This document shows positions 1 through 8,089 of a stretch of DNA of 64,000 bases, piece after piece; the first letter of the stretch is position 1, and every line of letters starts with the position of its first letter. Location of the stretch: contig NZ_JACOEA010000003.1 in assembly GCF_014281125.1 (NCBI RefSeq), positions 263,121 through 327,120 of the forward strand, in the 5' to 3' direction. Position numbers and translations under genes: made by a program. The notes under the pieces were generated by a model. The model made no database searches, was not told the DNA's origin, and saw nothing but the letters and a program-made list of their open reading frames with translations. The stretch comes from Lawsonibacter celer. Its GTDB lineage: Bacteria; Bacillota; Clostridia; Oscillospirales; Oscillospiraceae.

Positions 1-532
1 CGGTCACACCCTGATCCGGGTCGGTGAAGCACATCTGGAATACATTGTCCTTGCCCTCCGTCACATCGGTGGAGGAGGCCGAGGGGGTCAGCTGGAAGTA
101 ACGGTCGGCGTAGGTCTCACTGGACACGGCCACGCAGGGCTGCGTGGTGGTGCAGCCGTAGAGGATCTGCATGCCGTCGTCTTTTAGCTTGTTGTAGGCG
201 TTCAGGGCCTTCTCAAAATCGCCTTCGTCATCCTGGAAGTCCAGGGAAAGCTGTACGCCGCCCAGGGCGTTGATCTCGGCCACGGCGATCTCAGCGCCCT
301 GCTTGGTGGCCACGCCATAAGTAGCGGCGCCGCCGGTCAGAGGGCCGATGCCGCCGATCTTGATCGCGCCGGAAGCGTCGCCCGAGGGCTCAGCGCTGCC
401 ACCGGCCGGGGTCTCAGTATTGCCGCCTGTGGGCGTGTTGGCCGTCCCTCCGTTGCTGCTGCCGCATCCGGCCAGCACGGAGAAACAAAGCGCGCCTGCC
501 AGTGCAAGAGACAGGATACGAAGTTTCTTCAT
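1..532 (-). CDS. ABC transporter substrate-binding lipoprotein, branched-chain amino acid type (C-terminus beyond the window edge)
   Basis: The minus-strand protein starts MKKLRILSLALAGALCFSVL and has a lipobox ending AGCGSS, so it is exported and lipid-anchored at the membrane surface. A low-complexity Thr/Gly/Pro/Ser linker follows. The mature domain then begins IKIGGIGPLTGGAATYG, the usual opening of Leu/Ile/Val-type periplasmic-binding domains (LivJ family, type 1 fold), and continues with a typical QDDEGDFEKALNAYNKL segment. About 177 residues are present; the rest lies left of position 1. GGAGGT at 541-546 is 8 bases from the chosen ATG at 532; a second ATG at 535 is also in frame. A consensus promoter lies upstream. 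The ligand cannot be told from this part; amino acids or other small amides and carboxylates are typical. Confidence 0.85.
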   Translation of the reverse strand, partial: MKKLRILSLALAGALCFSVLAGCGSSNGGTANTPTGGNTETPAGGSAEPSGDASGAIKIGGIGPLTGGAATYGVATKQGAEIAVAEINALGGVQLSLDFQDDEGDFEKALNAYNKLKDDGMQILYGCTTTQPCVAVSSETYADRYFQLTPSASSTDVTEGKDNVFQMCFTDPDQGVT

Positions 533-626
533 CATTCATTACCTCCATCTAGCTTATCCTTGGCCCTCGCCTCCTTCGTTCCGAGGCGAGGGAAAAGGCC
601 ATGGCCTTTCCAAGAAGTTGTTGACA

Positions 627-655
627 ATTATATCTTCCCCACCATTGGTTGTCAA
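627..655 (-). promoter_or_regulatory. Sigma-A-type promoter of the binding-protein gene, framed by an inverted repeat
   Basis: On the minus strand TTGACA (650-655) and TATAAT (627-632) are separated by exactly 17 bases, a full consensus match. An 8-bp inverted repeat GTTGACAA / TTGTCAAC (620-627 and 649-656) overlaps both boxes and could be an operator. The roughly 85-base leader to the start codon holds a hairpin with arms CCCTCGCCTC and GAGGCGAGGG (564-592) and the palindrome GGCCATGGCC. Confidence 0.75.
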
Positions 656-731
656 CCACAAAAATGCACAATGGAGCCAATCAGAACATGCCGATCTGCG
701 GTAAAGGCCACAAATATTTAAACGTGCCGGT

Positions 732-1448
732 TTAAATTACCAGTCCGCCGTTGGGCGCAATCACCTGCCCGGTTATAAACTGCGCCGCCTCCGAGGCCAA
801 AAAGCAGATGCTTTCCGCCGCATCTCTGGGCGTTCCGATCGCCCCCAGGGGCGTCTCCTCCCGCAGCGTCTCCAGCGCCGATGCGTCCAGATGGGCGTTC
901 ATCTCCGTGGCAATCACCCCCGGCGCCACACAGTTTACCGTGATACCGGACGGCCCCAGCTCCTTGGCCAGCGCCCGGGTCAGGCCGATGACCGCCGCCT
1001 TGGAGGCGGAATAGGCCACCTCGCAGGAGGCCCCCACCTGTCCCCACATGGAGGAGACCGTAATGATGCGCCCGGCCTTGTTGTGAATAAAGTGGGGCAG
1101 CACGGCGCGGATGGTGTAAAACATCCCGTCCACATTCACGCCGAACATATGCCGCCAATCCGCATCAGTCAAATCGCCAAATAATTTCTGCTGGGCAATT
1201 CCGGCGTTGCATACCAAAATGTCAAGTTGACAAAATTTCTCCAACACATTGTCAACCATTTTCTGCACCTGTGCCGCGTCGGATACATCTGCCTGCACGG
1301 CAATTCCACCCAACTCGCCGGCCAGGGCCTCCGCCTCCCTCCGGGAGCGGTGATAGTTGACCGCCACCCGGTATCCTCTGTTGGCAAAAAGCTGGGCCGC
1401 CGCCGCGCCGATGCCCCGGCTGGCACCGGTAATGAGTACTGTTTTCAT
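732..1448 (-). CDS. Short-chain dehydrogenase/reductase, FabG-like
   Basis: The 238-residue protein is the normal length for a classical SDR. It begins MKTVLITGASRGIGAAAA, with the TGxxxGIG nucleotide-binding motif at residues 7-13. It has an NAG motif (CNAGIAQQK), the catalytic Ser in VSSMWGQVG and the YSASK catalytic Tyr/Lys pair, and it ends with TGQVIAPNGGLVI as FabG proteins do (VDGG variant). It would reduce a 3-oxoacyl thioester or a related ketone with NAD(P)H in the cytoplasm. It starts only three bases after the stop of the esterase gene upstream, so the two are probably translationally coupled. The substrate is unknown; dedicated fatty-acid synthesis is less likely because no other fab genes are near. 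Confidence 0.85.
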   Translation of the reverse strand: MKTVLITGASRGIGAAAAQLFANRGYRVAVNYHRSRREAEALAGELGGIAVQADVSDAAQVQKMVDNVLEKFCQLDILVCNAGIAQQKLFGDLTDADWRHMFGVNVDGMFYTIRAVLPHFIHNKAGRIITVSSMWGQVGASCEVAYSASKAAVIGLTRALAKELGPSGITVNCVAPGVIATEMNAHLDASALETLREETPLGAIGTPRDAAESICFLASEAAQFITGQVIAPNGGLVI

Positions 1449-1451
1449 ATT

Positions 1452-2234
1452 TTACAGTCCTTTCAGCCATTGAATGCACAGCGGAAACCAAGTGGCTACA
1501 TGGGGATCCTGCTGCTCCGGCCACCCCCGGGTCCGCTCATCCGCCAGTGCCATGGCGTGGGGTCCCTTGGGGTAGACGTGCAGCTCAAAGGGCACCCCTG
1601 CCCGCCGAAGCGCGCCGGCGTATATCAGGGTATTTTCCATGGGAACGCTATCGTCCTCGCCCGTAACCCACAGAAAGGCGGGCGGCGTGTCCGGCCCCAC
1701 CGAGTCCTCCAGGGAAAGCGGCGGCGGCACAGCGCGCCCCTCCCCCACCAGGTGCAGAAAGCTGCCCGGATGTCCATAGGGGGGCTTGGCGGTGATAACC
1801 GGGTAGCACAGAATCGCGGCGTCCGGCCGGGCCAGTTCTTCTTCCAGCCCCAGCTGCGCGGCAATCACGCCGCTGTGCCACAGGTTGGCCAGGCTCCCAG
1901 CCAGGTGTCCACCGGCCGAGAAGCCGCACACCGCCACACAGCGCGCTCCCCGCTGCCGGAGCAGCGCCACAGCGGCCGCCGCTTCCAGCATGGCCTGGGG
2001 CCAGCGGTCCGGAGACACGCTGTACTCCAGAACCGCAGCCCTGAAGCCCGCCTCAGCAAAGGCCTCCGCCACAGGCACACCCTCCCGGGGCGCGGTCATG
2101 TGATAGCCGCCGCCAGGCAGCACCAGTACCGCCCAAGGCGAATGCGCCTCTCCCAACAGCGTCAGGCAAATATCCCGATTTCCGGCCCTCAGCCGCGGGT
2201 TTAAGCTCTCCCGGCCTATTTGCTCCTGTTTCAT
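1452..2234 (-). CDS. Alpha/beta hydrolase, carboxylesterase (BD-FAE / acetyl esterase type)
   Basis: The 260-residue protein has the alpha/beta hydrolase fold. The oxyanion-hole motif LPGGGYHMTAPREG corresponds to HGGG, the nucleophile elbow is GFSAGGH (GxSxG), the acidic residue lies in WVTGEDDSVP and the catalytic His in YPKGPHAMAL. This spacing is that of small-molecule esterases such as acetylxylan or acetyl esterases. No signal peptide is seen, so it should act in the cytoplasm. It is the first gene of a two-gene unit with the downstream SDR and has an extended -10 promoter just upstream. The natural ester is not evident. Confidence 0.85.
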   Translation of the reverse strand: MKQEQIGRESLNPRLRAGNRDICLTLLGEAHSPWAVLVLPGGGYHMTAPREGVPVAEAFAEAGFRAAVLEYSVSPDRWPQAMLEAAAAVALLRQRGARCVAVCGFSAGGHLAGSLANLWHSGVIAAQLGLEEELARPDAAILCYPVITAKPPYGHPGSFLHLVGEGRAVPPPLSLEDSVGPDTPPAFLWVTGEDDSVPMENTLIYAGALRRAGVPFELHVYPKGPHAMALADERTRGWPEQQDPHVATWFPLCIQWLKGL

Positions 2235-2256
2235 ACTGTATCTCCCCCTTTTCTAT

Positions 2257-2265
2257 AGTATACCA
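2257..2265 (-). promoter_or_regulatory. Extended -10 promoter for the esterase-SDR pair
   Basis: The minus strand reads TGGTATACT, an extended -10 element, about 23 bases before the esterase start codon. No good -35 box is seen at 17 bases. Confidence 0.45.
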
Positions 2266-2313
2266 GCCGAGCCTTTTCCTGAAAAGAGGAAAGCAGGAAA
2301 ATGACAAAACCTA

Positions 2314-2342
2314 TTGACAAAGCACGCTTATTTGGATATAAT
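2314..2342 (+). promoter_or_regulatory. Promoter of the tRNA-Val gene
   Basis: TTGACA (2314-2319) and TATAAT (2337-2342) are separated by 17 bases and sit about 15 bases before the mature tRNA 5' end. Both boxes match the sigma-A consensus fully. Confidence 0.85.
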
Positions 2343-2356
2343 AATTTATGCTGTTT

Positions 2357-2432
2357 GGACGATTAGCTCAGCTGGTAGAGCATCCGCTTGACGTGCGGGA
2401 GGTCACAGGTTCAAGTCCTGTATCGTCCACCA
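2357..2432 (+). tRNA. tRNA-Val, anticodon GAC
   Basis: A 76-base cloverleaf can be drawn. The acceptor arms are GGACGAT and ATCGTCC, and an encoded ACCA end follows at 2429-2432. The D arm contains AGCTCAGCTGGTAGAG, the anticodon stem is CCGC/GCGG with loop TTGACGT (anticodon GAC) and the T arm is CAGGTTCAAGTCCTG. It reads the Val codon GUC. It has its own promoter and terminator and stands alone. Confidence 0.95.
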
Positions 2433-2473
2433 AAAAACTCCCTGTGCCTCCAATGGCTGCAGGGAGTTTTTAT
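2433..2473 (+). terminator. Rho-independent terminator of tRNA-Val
   Basis: A stem AACTCCCTG / CAGGGAGTT is followed by a run of T immediately after the tRNA CCA end. Confidence 0.85.
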
Positions 2474-2477
2474 ATTG

Positions 2478-2517
2478 AAAGAAGCGGCGGCGGGCCTTTT
2501 CCCGCCGCCGCTTCTTT
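2478..2517. terminator. GC-rich perfect hairpin, possible bidirectional terminator
   Basis: AAAGAAGCGGCGGCGGG pairs with CCCGCCGCCGCTTCTTT around a six-base loop. It lies between the tRNA terminator and the 3' end of the GntP permease operon, so it may stop transcription arriving on the minus strand. The T tract is short. Confidence 0.5.
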
Positions 2518-2823
2518 ATTCAGGAATCCAAAGCAGAGAGGTCTCTATCTGCTATTGGGTCTGACCGGGAGAAATAGCGTCTCCGGCATAATTCTTTCGA
2601 GTGGAAGGCGCGATAGTGCATACCGATTCATCGGCAGCCTGTATCCGCCCGCCTCTGTGCAGGCCCATGCGTCTTCCCAGCCAAACAATTGGGCCGGATA
2701 CGGCAATTTCTCCCATGCTCTTTCAAGCAAATTTGGCGTTCAGGGATTACGTAATGGGCTGTGTTTGCGTGTCTCCAGCCTTTCCGGCACCATGCGGGAC
2801 ACCCCTTTTGCCTTGGATAAGCA
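2518..2823. other. About 300 bases without a recognised gene
   Basis: The stretch lies downstream of the GntP permease stop codon. A 61-codon open frame on the minus strand has no recognisable product and no convincing ribosome site. Nothing else is seen. Confidence 0.4.
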
Positions 2824-4146
2824 CTACACCACGATCCCCAGCTGGATCAGGATCATCACAACGATAAACACAGGCAGCCCGCCGATATAGGACAGGCGCT
2901 GCCAGTTCATAAACGCCTTCTTATAGGGAACCTTCAGGATGTTGCAGGTATTCACAATTCCCGCCGACTGCGGCGGCACGCTGGTCAGGGCGCACAGGGT
3001 CATCAGGCGATGGGAGGTGGCAGGCGTCAGTCCGCCCGCGGTAAAGAGCGCAAACGCATCGGCGCCGACCGGATTCAAACCGCCGGTAGAGGAGGCCGCG
3101 CAGAAGCTCATAACGAGGATCATCAATGTGCCGCCCAGAACGCTGGGCAGAGTGGCCAAGCCGCTCATGATGACCGTGTAGCCGGCAGCTGCCTTCAGGC
3201 AGGTACCTACGGCACTGGCGGAAGCTACGCCCATAATCTGGCCGATGCTGTTGGTGATGCCAACAGTGATGGTCTCCATAGGATTCTTGATACGGCCGGG
3301 CATCACCACAAAGCACAGAATGATGCCGACTGCCAGGCAGATGACAATATGGAGCTTAACCACGGCGGCCAGGACAATCATGACCACCAGAGGAATCACA
3401 GCCTGAACCAGGCTGGGCAGGCTGCTGGTGTCAGTATCCAGCTCGCTGTCCGCGTCAGGATCACTGGCGACAAAAGCGGCGCCTGTATCCATAAAGCCCT
3501 CGCCGTTCTTCTCAGAGCGCTTGGCATCCCAGAAAATCACCAGGAAATCGATGACGATCAGGGCGGCGGCGCAGCAGAGACCCAGCAGAGGCGCTGCGGT
3601 GACGGTAGTCCCGCAGAAGCCGGCCGCGGCAATGTTGTTCAGCTGCAGGTTGCCGGGAAGCACCATGGTAACCAGGAAGGTGGCGCCGCCATAAGTAAAC
3701 ATTCTCCAAGGCACATCGTTCTTTCGGTACACGTGCTTGGCAATGTCCAGCACAGTATACACGACCACGAAGCCGCTGACCCCCACATAGCTCATAATCA
3801 TGTACATAATGGGCACAAATAGAGCGGTCTTGAAGCGCTTATTTTTGCTGCCCATATGCTCAATCACATGATATACCGCCAGCGCAATGCGGCGGGAACC
3901 GCCGCAGGCGGCCAGGCACTTTCCAAACAGGGCCCCCAGGGCAAACAGCAGGAAGTAAGACTTGATAAACCCGGACAGTCCGGCCAGATAGGTACCGGTG
4001 ACCCCCTCAAGGATATTTCCGCCGGAGGTCAGGATAATCACAAAAGACCCGATAAAGCCGGCAATCAGCGTATTTACGCCCTTAACACAGCAGAGGATAA
4101 ATACGATGAGGCCAACCACGATGCCAACCAAACTAATGATTTCCAT
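2824..4146 (-). CDS. GntP-family carboxylate permease
   Basis: The 440-residue integral membrane protein has roughly 12 hydrophobic segments throughout, beginning MEIISLVGIVVGLIVFILCC. The segment YVGVSGFVVVYTVL and a C-terminal SFCAASSTGGLNP region fit the GntP / gluconate-H+ symporter group of the ion transporter superfamily. A soluble acidic loop (residues about 205-235) divides two halves. It is the last gene of the minus-strand acyl-CoA operon, 29 bases after the hydroxyacyl-CoA dehydrogenase gene, so the substrate is probably the hydroxy or keto acid degraded by the operon rather than gluconate. A second transporter (8090-9538) belongs to the same operon. Confidence 0.8.
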   Translation of the reverse strand: MEIISLVGIVVGLIVFILCCVKGVNTLIAGFIGSFVIILTSGGNILEGVTGTYLAGLSGFIKSYFLLFALGALFGKCLAACGGSRRIALAVYHVIEHMGSKNKRFKTALFVPIMYMIMSYVGVSGFVVVYTVLDIAKHVYRKNDVPWRMFTYGGATFLVTMVLPGNLQLNNIAAAGFCGTTVTAAPLLGLCCAAALIVIDFLVIFWDAKRSEKNGEGFMDTGAAFVASDPDADSELDTDTSSLPSLVQAVIPLVVMIVLAAVVKLHIVICLAVGIILCFVVMPGRIKNPMETITVGITNSIGQIMGVASASAVGTCLKAAAGYTVIMSGLATLPSVLGGTLMILVMSFCAASSTGGLNPVGADAFALFTAGGLTPATSHRLMTLCALTSVPPQSAGIVNTCNILKVPYKKAFMNWQRLSYIGGLPVFIVVMILIQLGIVV

Positions 4147-4175
4147 CTATGTTTCTCCCTCCAAAAGTATAGTGT

Positions 4176-5036
4176 TTACTTGCTGTAGTCGTACCAGCCC
4201 TTTCCGCTCTTTTTGCCGAACTCGCCGCGTTTTACCTTTTCTTCCAGCAAGTCGTATCCGATCGGTTTGACGCCGGTCTTTTCATACTCTCTCTTCCTGG
4301 TGTCATATGCGATGTCGATACCGGTAAAATCCTGCATGCGGAAAGGCCCAAGCGGGTAGTTTAGGCCGTTTTCCACAGCAATGTCGATCTCCTGGGGGGT
4401 AGCAATCCCTTGTTCCGCAATGTACATGGCCTCGGTTCCCACCGCGCGGAGGATCCGGTTTGCTACAAACCCCTCCGCCTCTTTTCGCACCCAGATAGGG
4501 GTCTTCCCGTTGCGGCGGGCAAAGTCCATCAGCGCCTGGACGGTGTCCTCACTGGTGTGGGGTCCCTGCACCACTTCTACCAGCTTCATGACCAGAGCTG
4601 GATTAAAAAAGTGGAGATTGGCCAAGCGGGCGGGATTGTCAAGGCAGTCTGCGAAGATAGAGGAAACCATAAAGCTGGAGTTGGTTCCAATAATGGCGTC
4701 CTTTGGTGCAAGTGTGTTGAGGTCCTTGAAGAGCCGCTCCTTAACCTCTTTGTTCTCAATAATGGCTTCGACAACCAGGTCGGCGTCCGCCGCCGCATCG
4801 GCCAGGCTGGAAGTTACGGAAAAATGCTCCAGGGCGGCTTTGCAGTCCCCTTCTGCCATCTTTCCTTTGGCGATGCGTCCAGTCAGATATTCTGCCACCC
4901 AGGGCTGAAGGGCTTCACAGACGGCAGGAATGGCGTCTGTAATTTTTACCTTAAACCCATGGATCGCCGCATTCAGGGCAATTTGCTTCCCCATCTGACC
5001 GCCGCCGATTACACAAACTTTCTCAATCTTTTTCAT
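4176..5036 (-). CDS. 3-hydroxyacyl-CoA dehydrogenase (3-hydroxybutyryl-CoA dehydrogenase family)
   Basis: This 286-residue enzyme oxidises a 3-hydroxyacyl-CoA to the 3-oxoacyl-CoA with NAD+. The NAD-binding motif GGGQMG is at residues 11-16. Catalytic His142 lies in LHFFNPALVMKLVEVV with Glu154 as its partner, and the NSS motif sits at 119-121. A C-terminal helical domain ends GKKSGKGWYDYSK, as in short-chain dehydrogenases such as Hbd. The start at 5036 has AAGGAAG upstream; a longer frame to 5117 has no ribosome site and an atypical N-terminus. It lies between ferredoxin and GntP genes in a beta-oxidation-type operon. Direction (oxidation or reduction) cannot be read from sequence. Confidence 0.9.
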   Translation of the reverse strand: MKKIEKVCVIGGGQMGKQIALNAAIHGFKVKITDAIPAVCEALQPWVAEYLTGRIAKGKMAEGDCKAALEHFSVTSSLADAAADADLVVEAIIENKEVKERLFKDLNTLAPKDAIIGTNSSFMVSSIFADCLDNPARLANLHFFNPALVMKLVEVVQGPHTSEDTVQALMDFARRNGKTPIWVRKEAEGFVANRILRAVGTEAMYIAEQGIATPQEIDIAVENGLNYPLGPFRMQDFTGIDIAYDTRKREYEKTGVKPIGYDLLEEKVKRGEFGKKSGKGWYDYSK

Positions 5037-5094
5037 CTTAAATCTACTTCCTTGTTTCGGATGGTTGAACTGCAGGCTGACGCATGACTTCCGC

Positions 5095-5283
5095 TCACTC
5101 CACGGCCCCGTCGTCATTTACAATCTCGACCGCCTGGGAGGGACAGCATTCTTTGCACAGGCCGCATGAGCTGCACAGCTCGGGGTTGATGGTCCATGCC
5201 CCGTATTGACTGATCGCCTCCACGGGGCAGACGTCCGCGCACAGGCCGCATGCAGAACACTTGGCTTTTATAATCTGATACAT
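5095..5283 (-). CDS. 2[4Fe-4S] ferredoxin
   Basis: The 62-residue protein carries two complete cluster motifs, CSACGLCADVCP and CSSCGLCKECCP, as in clostridial-type ferredoxins. It is a small cytoplasmic electron carrier. Its place between the CoA-transferase and hydroxyacyl-CoA dehydrogenase genes suggests it takes electrons from, or gives them to, a step of this pathway. No electron-transferring flavoprotein genes are in the operon, so the link between the acyl-CoA dehydrogenase and this ferredoxin is unexplained. It starts at ATG 5283 with GAGG upstream. Confidence 0.92.
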   Translation of the reverse strand: MYQIIKAKCSACGLCADVCPVEAISQYGAWTINPELCSSCGLCKECCPSQAVEIVNDDGAVE

Positions 5284-5359
5284 AATACCTCGGTCCTTAC
5301 TCGCAGGTTGTGATGTCTATGCCGCTCATTGGACACAGGCGGTTTCCATGCGTCTCACA

Positions 5360-6565
5360 TTATTTGGCGTACTTCTCGTTCCACTCCTTCTGGAGGGCAT
5401 GAATCTCGTCCATGTTGAAACCGAATGTCTGGAACACCTCGTCGTTGTGCTGGCCCAGCATGGGCGGACGGCCGATATGGCCAGGCGTCTTAGACATATG
5501 GACGACCACACCGCGGCCCTTCATGTCGGTGACGGAGGTAACGTCTGCAGGAGGCTGGAAGTCAGCAATCATTCCGCGGGCCACCAGCGCGGGATCATCG
5601 CACAAGTCAGCGCCCGTCATGACCTTGGAGCAGGGAATTCCGGCCTTTTCCATGGCATCCACGGCATCTTGGATGTTGTCAAAGGTCTTGAGCCACCCCT
5701 CAATAATATCGATTACACGGCTGCGGTGGGCACAGCGCTGTGCGCCGGAGCTCAGCGCTGGATCACTCTTCAGCTCCGGTTTCCCGGCAAGGTCGAGAAT
5801 GATGCCCCACAGACGATCGTTGGGTGCACAAATCACCACGCTATCGTTTTTTCCCGAAAATACGCCGTAGGGGCAGACCTGGTTATGATGGGCACCGCTG
5901 CGTTTGAACGACTTCTTGAGGGCGCTGTAGCCCTCCACATTGTTGTTGAGGGAAACCAGCGCATCCACCAGGGAGAGATCAAGGTACTGTCCCTCGCCGG
6001 TCTTTTCACGGTAATACAGGGCCTGTGCAATGGCATAAGCGCCATAGACGCCTCCCAGCAGATCCCCAAACACAAAAGAGGTCTGGCAGGGTGGCATATC
6101 CGGGAATCCGTTGTAATCCATAATGCCCGCCTTCGCCTGAGCGATCAGGTCATAGCCAGGCTTCTTCGCGTTGGGGCCGGTCTGTCCGTAAGCAGATACC
6201 GAGCAATAGACCACATTGGGGTTCAGCGCCTGAGCACTCTCGTAATCAAGGCCGAATTTTTTCATCACGCCGGGGCGGAAGCTCTCCACGATGACGTCCA
6301 CCTTGGGGATCATCTGCTTGAGAAGATCAAGTCCCCTAGGGTCATTCATATCCACGGTAATGGACTTCTTTCCGCGGTTATACCACCAGTATACAAAGCC
6401 CGAGCCGTCAATCTGAGGCGCGAAGCCCCTTGTATCATCTCCGCGCACCGGGCGCTCTACCTTAATAATATTGGCGCCGAAGTCACCCAGCATGCCGGTG
6501 GCATAGGGACCCGCTACGTTATTGGTAAAATCCAGAATGGTAATATTGTCATAAACTGAGCTCAT
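5360..6565 (-). CDS. Family III CoA-transferase (CaiB/BaiF/formyl-CoA transferase type)
   Basis: The 401-residue protein has the family III layout: a Rossmann half with VAGPYATGMLGDFGANIIKV near the start, the RGKKSITVD motif at 64-72, and the catalytic aspartate expected near residue 169, here Asp168 in FVFGDLLGG. It transfers CoA between an acyl-CoA and a free carboxylate through aspartyl anhydride and thioester intermediates. In this operon it most likely activates the imported acid without ATP, as CaiB does for carnitine. The gene is followed after 76 bases by the ferredoxin gene. The exact substrate is not evident. Confidence 0.9.
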   Translation of the reverse strand: MSSVYDNITILDFTNNVAGPYATGMLGDFGANIIKVERPVRGDDTRGFAPQIDGSGFVYWWYNRGKKSITVDMNDPRGLDLLKQMIPKVDVIVESFRPGVMKKFGLDYESAQALNPNVVYCSVSAYGQTGPNAKKPGYDLIAQAKAGIMDYNGFPDMPPCQTSFVFGDLLGGVYGAYAIAQALYYREKTGEGQYLDLSLVDALVSLNNNVEGYSALKKSFKRSGAHHNQVCPYGVFSGKNDSVVICAPNDRLWGIILDLAGKPELKSDPALSSGAQRCAHRSRVIDIIEGWLKTFDNIQDAVDAMEKAGIPCSKVMTGADLCDDPALVARGMIADFQPPADVTSVTDMKGRGVVVHMSKTPGHIGRPPMLGQHNDEVFQTFGFNMDEIHALQKEWNEKYAK

Positions 6566-6598
6566 ATCAAATCCTCCTTTTCACACGTGTTATGAAAA

Positions 6599-6649
6599 AC
6601 GCCCGACCGGTACTTAGGGGGCAGTGTAGTCACAGTACCGGCCGGGCGT
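6599..6649. promoter_or_regulatory. Intra-operon hairpin between acyl-CoA dehydrogenase and CoA-transferase genes
   Basis: ACGCCCGACCGGTACT and AGTACCGGCCGGGCGT pair over 15 of 16 positions. There is no T run on the minus strand, so an mRNA-processing or stabilising element that sets gene dosage within the operon is more likely than a full terminator. Confidence 0.45.
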
Positions 6650-6695
6650 CCTAGCGGTGGATTACTCCGCTGCGGAAGCGTGTCCGAAGGTCAGA

Positions 6696-7955
6696 TTAGT
6701 CGCCGTAATCCTTCTCGCTCTCGCCCTCAATGGCGCTGACACAATCGTACTCGCAGTTGCGGGTCAGTCCGGCGGCAAGGGCGGCTTTGCGCTCGTTATA
6801 CCACTGCTTCTGGCAGATCATGGACATGACCTCGTTGCTGCCGGTCCAGATGGTGGCCAGAGCCAGATCGCGGATGATCTTTTCAACAGGATACACATCG
6901 GTGTAAGCAATACCACCCATGACCTGCATACAGTCGTTGGCGATTTTCTTACAGGTCTCGGTAACAAATTTTTTGGCCTGAGAGCAGAGGCGGCGCACAT
7001 ACTGGCCGTCCAGCTGGTCAGCAGCCTGCACCGCACGGGCGGTGGTGTAGATGTAGGAGCGGCACACGTCCAACATCTGGGCACACTCGGCCACCTTGAA
7101 GCTCACGCCCTGATAGCGGTTGATTACCTGGCCGAACGCCTTGCGTTTGGCGGTGTAGTCGGTGGCAACTTCCAGAGCAGGACGCACGGCGCCAATAGTC
7201 ATGGCCGCGGTACCAAAACGTTCAGGAATCATCATCTCTTCGTAGACGTCATAGGCGCCGTTGACCTCGCCCAGCACGGCGGAGTCAGGGACCCAAATGT
7301 TGTCAAACACGACGCGGGCAGTCCCGCCGCCGTGGCAGCCCATCAGGTTGTACAGATAGTCGGTCTTGACGCCCATTTCACGCTCCACAATAAACACCGT
7401 CAGACGCTTCTTGGGACCGGCTGTAGGATCCGTGCAGGCATAAACCAGCATAATGTCGGCAGCATCACCGCCCACGATGAAGCGTTTTTGACCGTTCAGC
7501 CTCCAGCCGTCGCCATCCCTGACCGCGGAGGTGGTGGCGCCGAACAGGTTGGAACCGCCGCGGGGCTCGGTCAGGCACTCCGCTCCGAAAATCTCACCGG
7601 TGGCCAGCCGGGGCAGGTACTTACGCTTCTGCTCCTCGGTACCAAAGGAGTTGATGCAGTGGGGAACCAGGCAACCAGTCACGCCAGTGGCACACATCAC
7701 GATGTAGCCCAAAGTAGCGATCTCCTCCTGGATGATAATATCATCCTCCCACTTCAGTCCCTGGCCGCCATACTCCTTGGGAATCATGGTACAAATCAGG
7801 CCATGCTTGGCAAAGTGGCGGATCAGCTCCTTCGGATACTTAATCTTCTCCTGATCCATATCCTTGATATACTGCGGATCCACCGCCTTCACTGCCTCGC
7901 GGGCGATATCACGGTATTTTTTCCCAGTCTCGCTCATCAAAAAATCATATGCCAT
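6696..7955 (-). CDS. Acyl-CoA dehydrogenase
   Basis: The 419-residue flavoprotein has the full acyl-CoA dehydrogenase layout: an N-terminal helical domain, the FAD/substrate signature GAECLTEPRGGSN (residues 124-136), and a C-terminal four-helix domain with RKAFGQVINRYQGVSFK and QVMGGIAYTDVYPVEKIIRD. It inserts an alpha,beta double bond in an acyl-CoA or works in reverse. Where medium- and short-chain enzymes have the catalytic Glu in a YEGT context, this protein has IWTGS (Thr371). A Glu at the alternative isovaleryl-CoA-type position is present as MIPERFG (Glu245). It has an acidic tail of about 20 residues. The operon lacks EtfAB. Confidence 0.9.
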   Translation of the reverse strand: MAYDFLMSETGKKYRDIAREAVKAVDPQYIKDMDQEKIKYPKELIRHFAKHGLICTMIPKEYGGQGLKWEDDIIIQEEIATLGYIVMCATGVTGCLVPHCINSFGTEEQKRKYLPRLATGEIFGAECLTEPRGGSNLFGATTSAVRDGDGWRLNGQKRFIVGGDAADIMLVYACTDPTAGPKKRLTVFIVEREMGVKTDYLYNLMGCHGGGTARVVFDNIWVPDSAVLGEVNGAYDVYEEMMIPERFGTAAMTIGAVRPALEVATDYTAKRKAFGQVINRYQGVSFKVAECAQMLDVCRSYIYTTARAVQAADQLDGQYVRRLCSQAKKFVTETCKKIANDCMQVMGGIAYTDVYPVEKIIRDLALATIWTGSNEVMSMICQKQWYNERKAALAAGLTRNCEYDCVSAIEGESEKDYGD

Positions 7956-8089
7956 GGTTTGTCCTTCCTTTCCTTTTCTGGTTTGGTTTGTTTTCTCTCT
8001 ACCTGCAGGGCTGCGTTATTGCTTGTTCGCATCCCCTCCTTTCCGTCTATTGAAGGATTCTATCCGATCTGACCGTCGGAATCCGCCGG

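Noticed and set aside
1225..1258. TTGACAA / TTGTCAA pair inside the SDR gene resembling the operator-like repeat at 620-656
   Set aside because: It lies within coding sequence where the codons explain it, and there is no promoter around it.
2545..2730. 61-codon minus-strand frame after the tRNA
   Set aside because: No ribosome site and no recognisable product.
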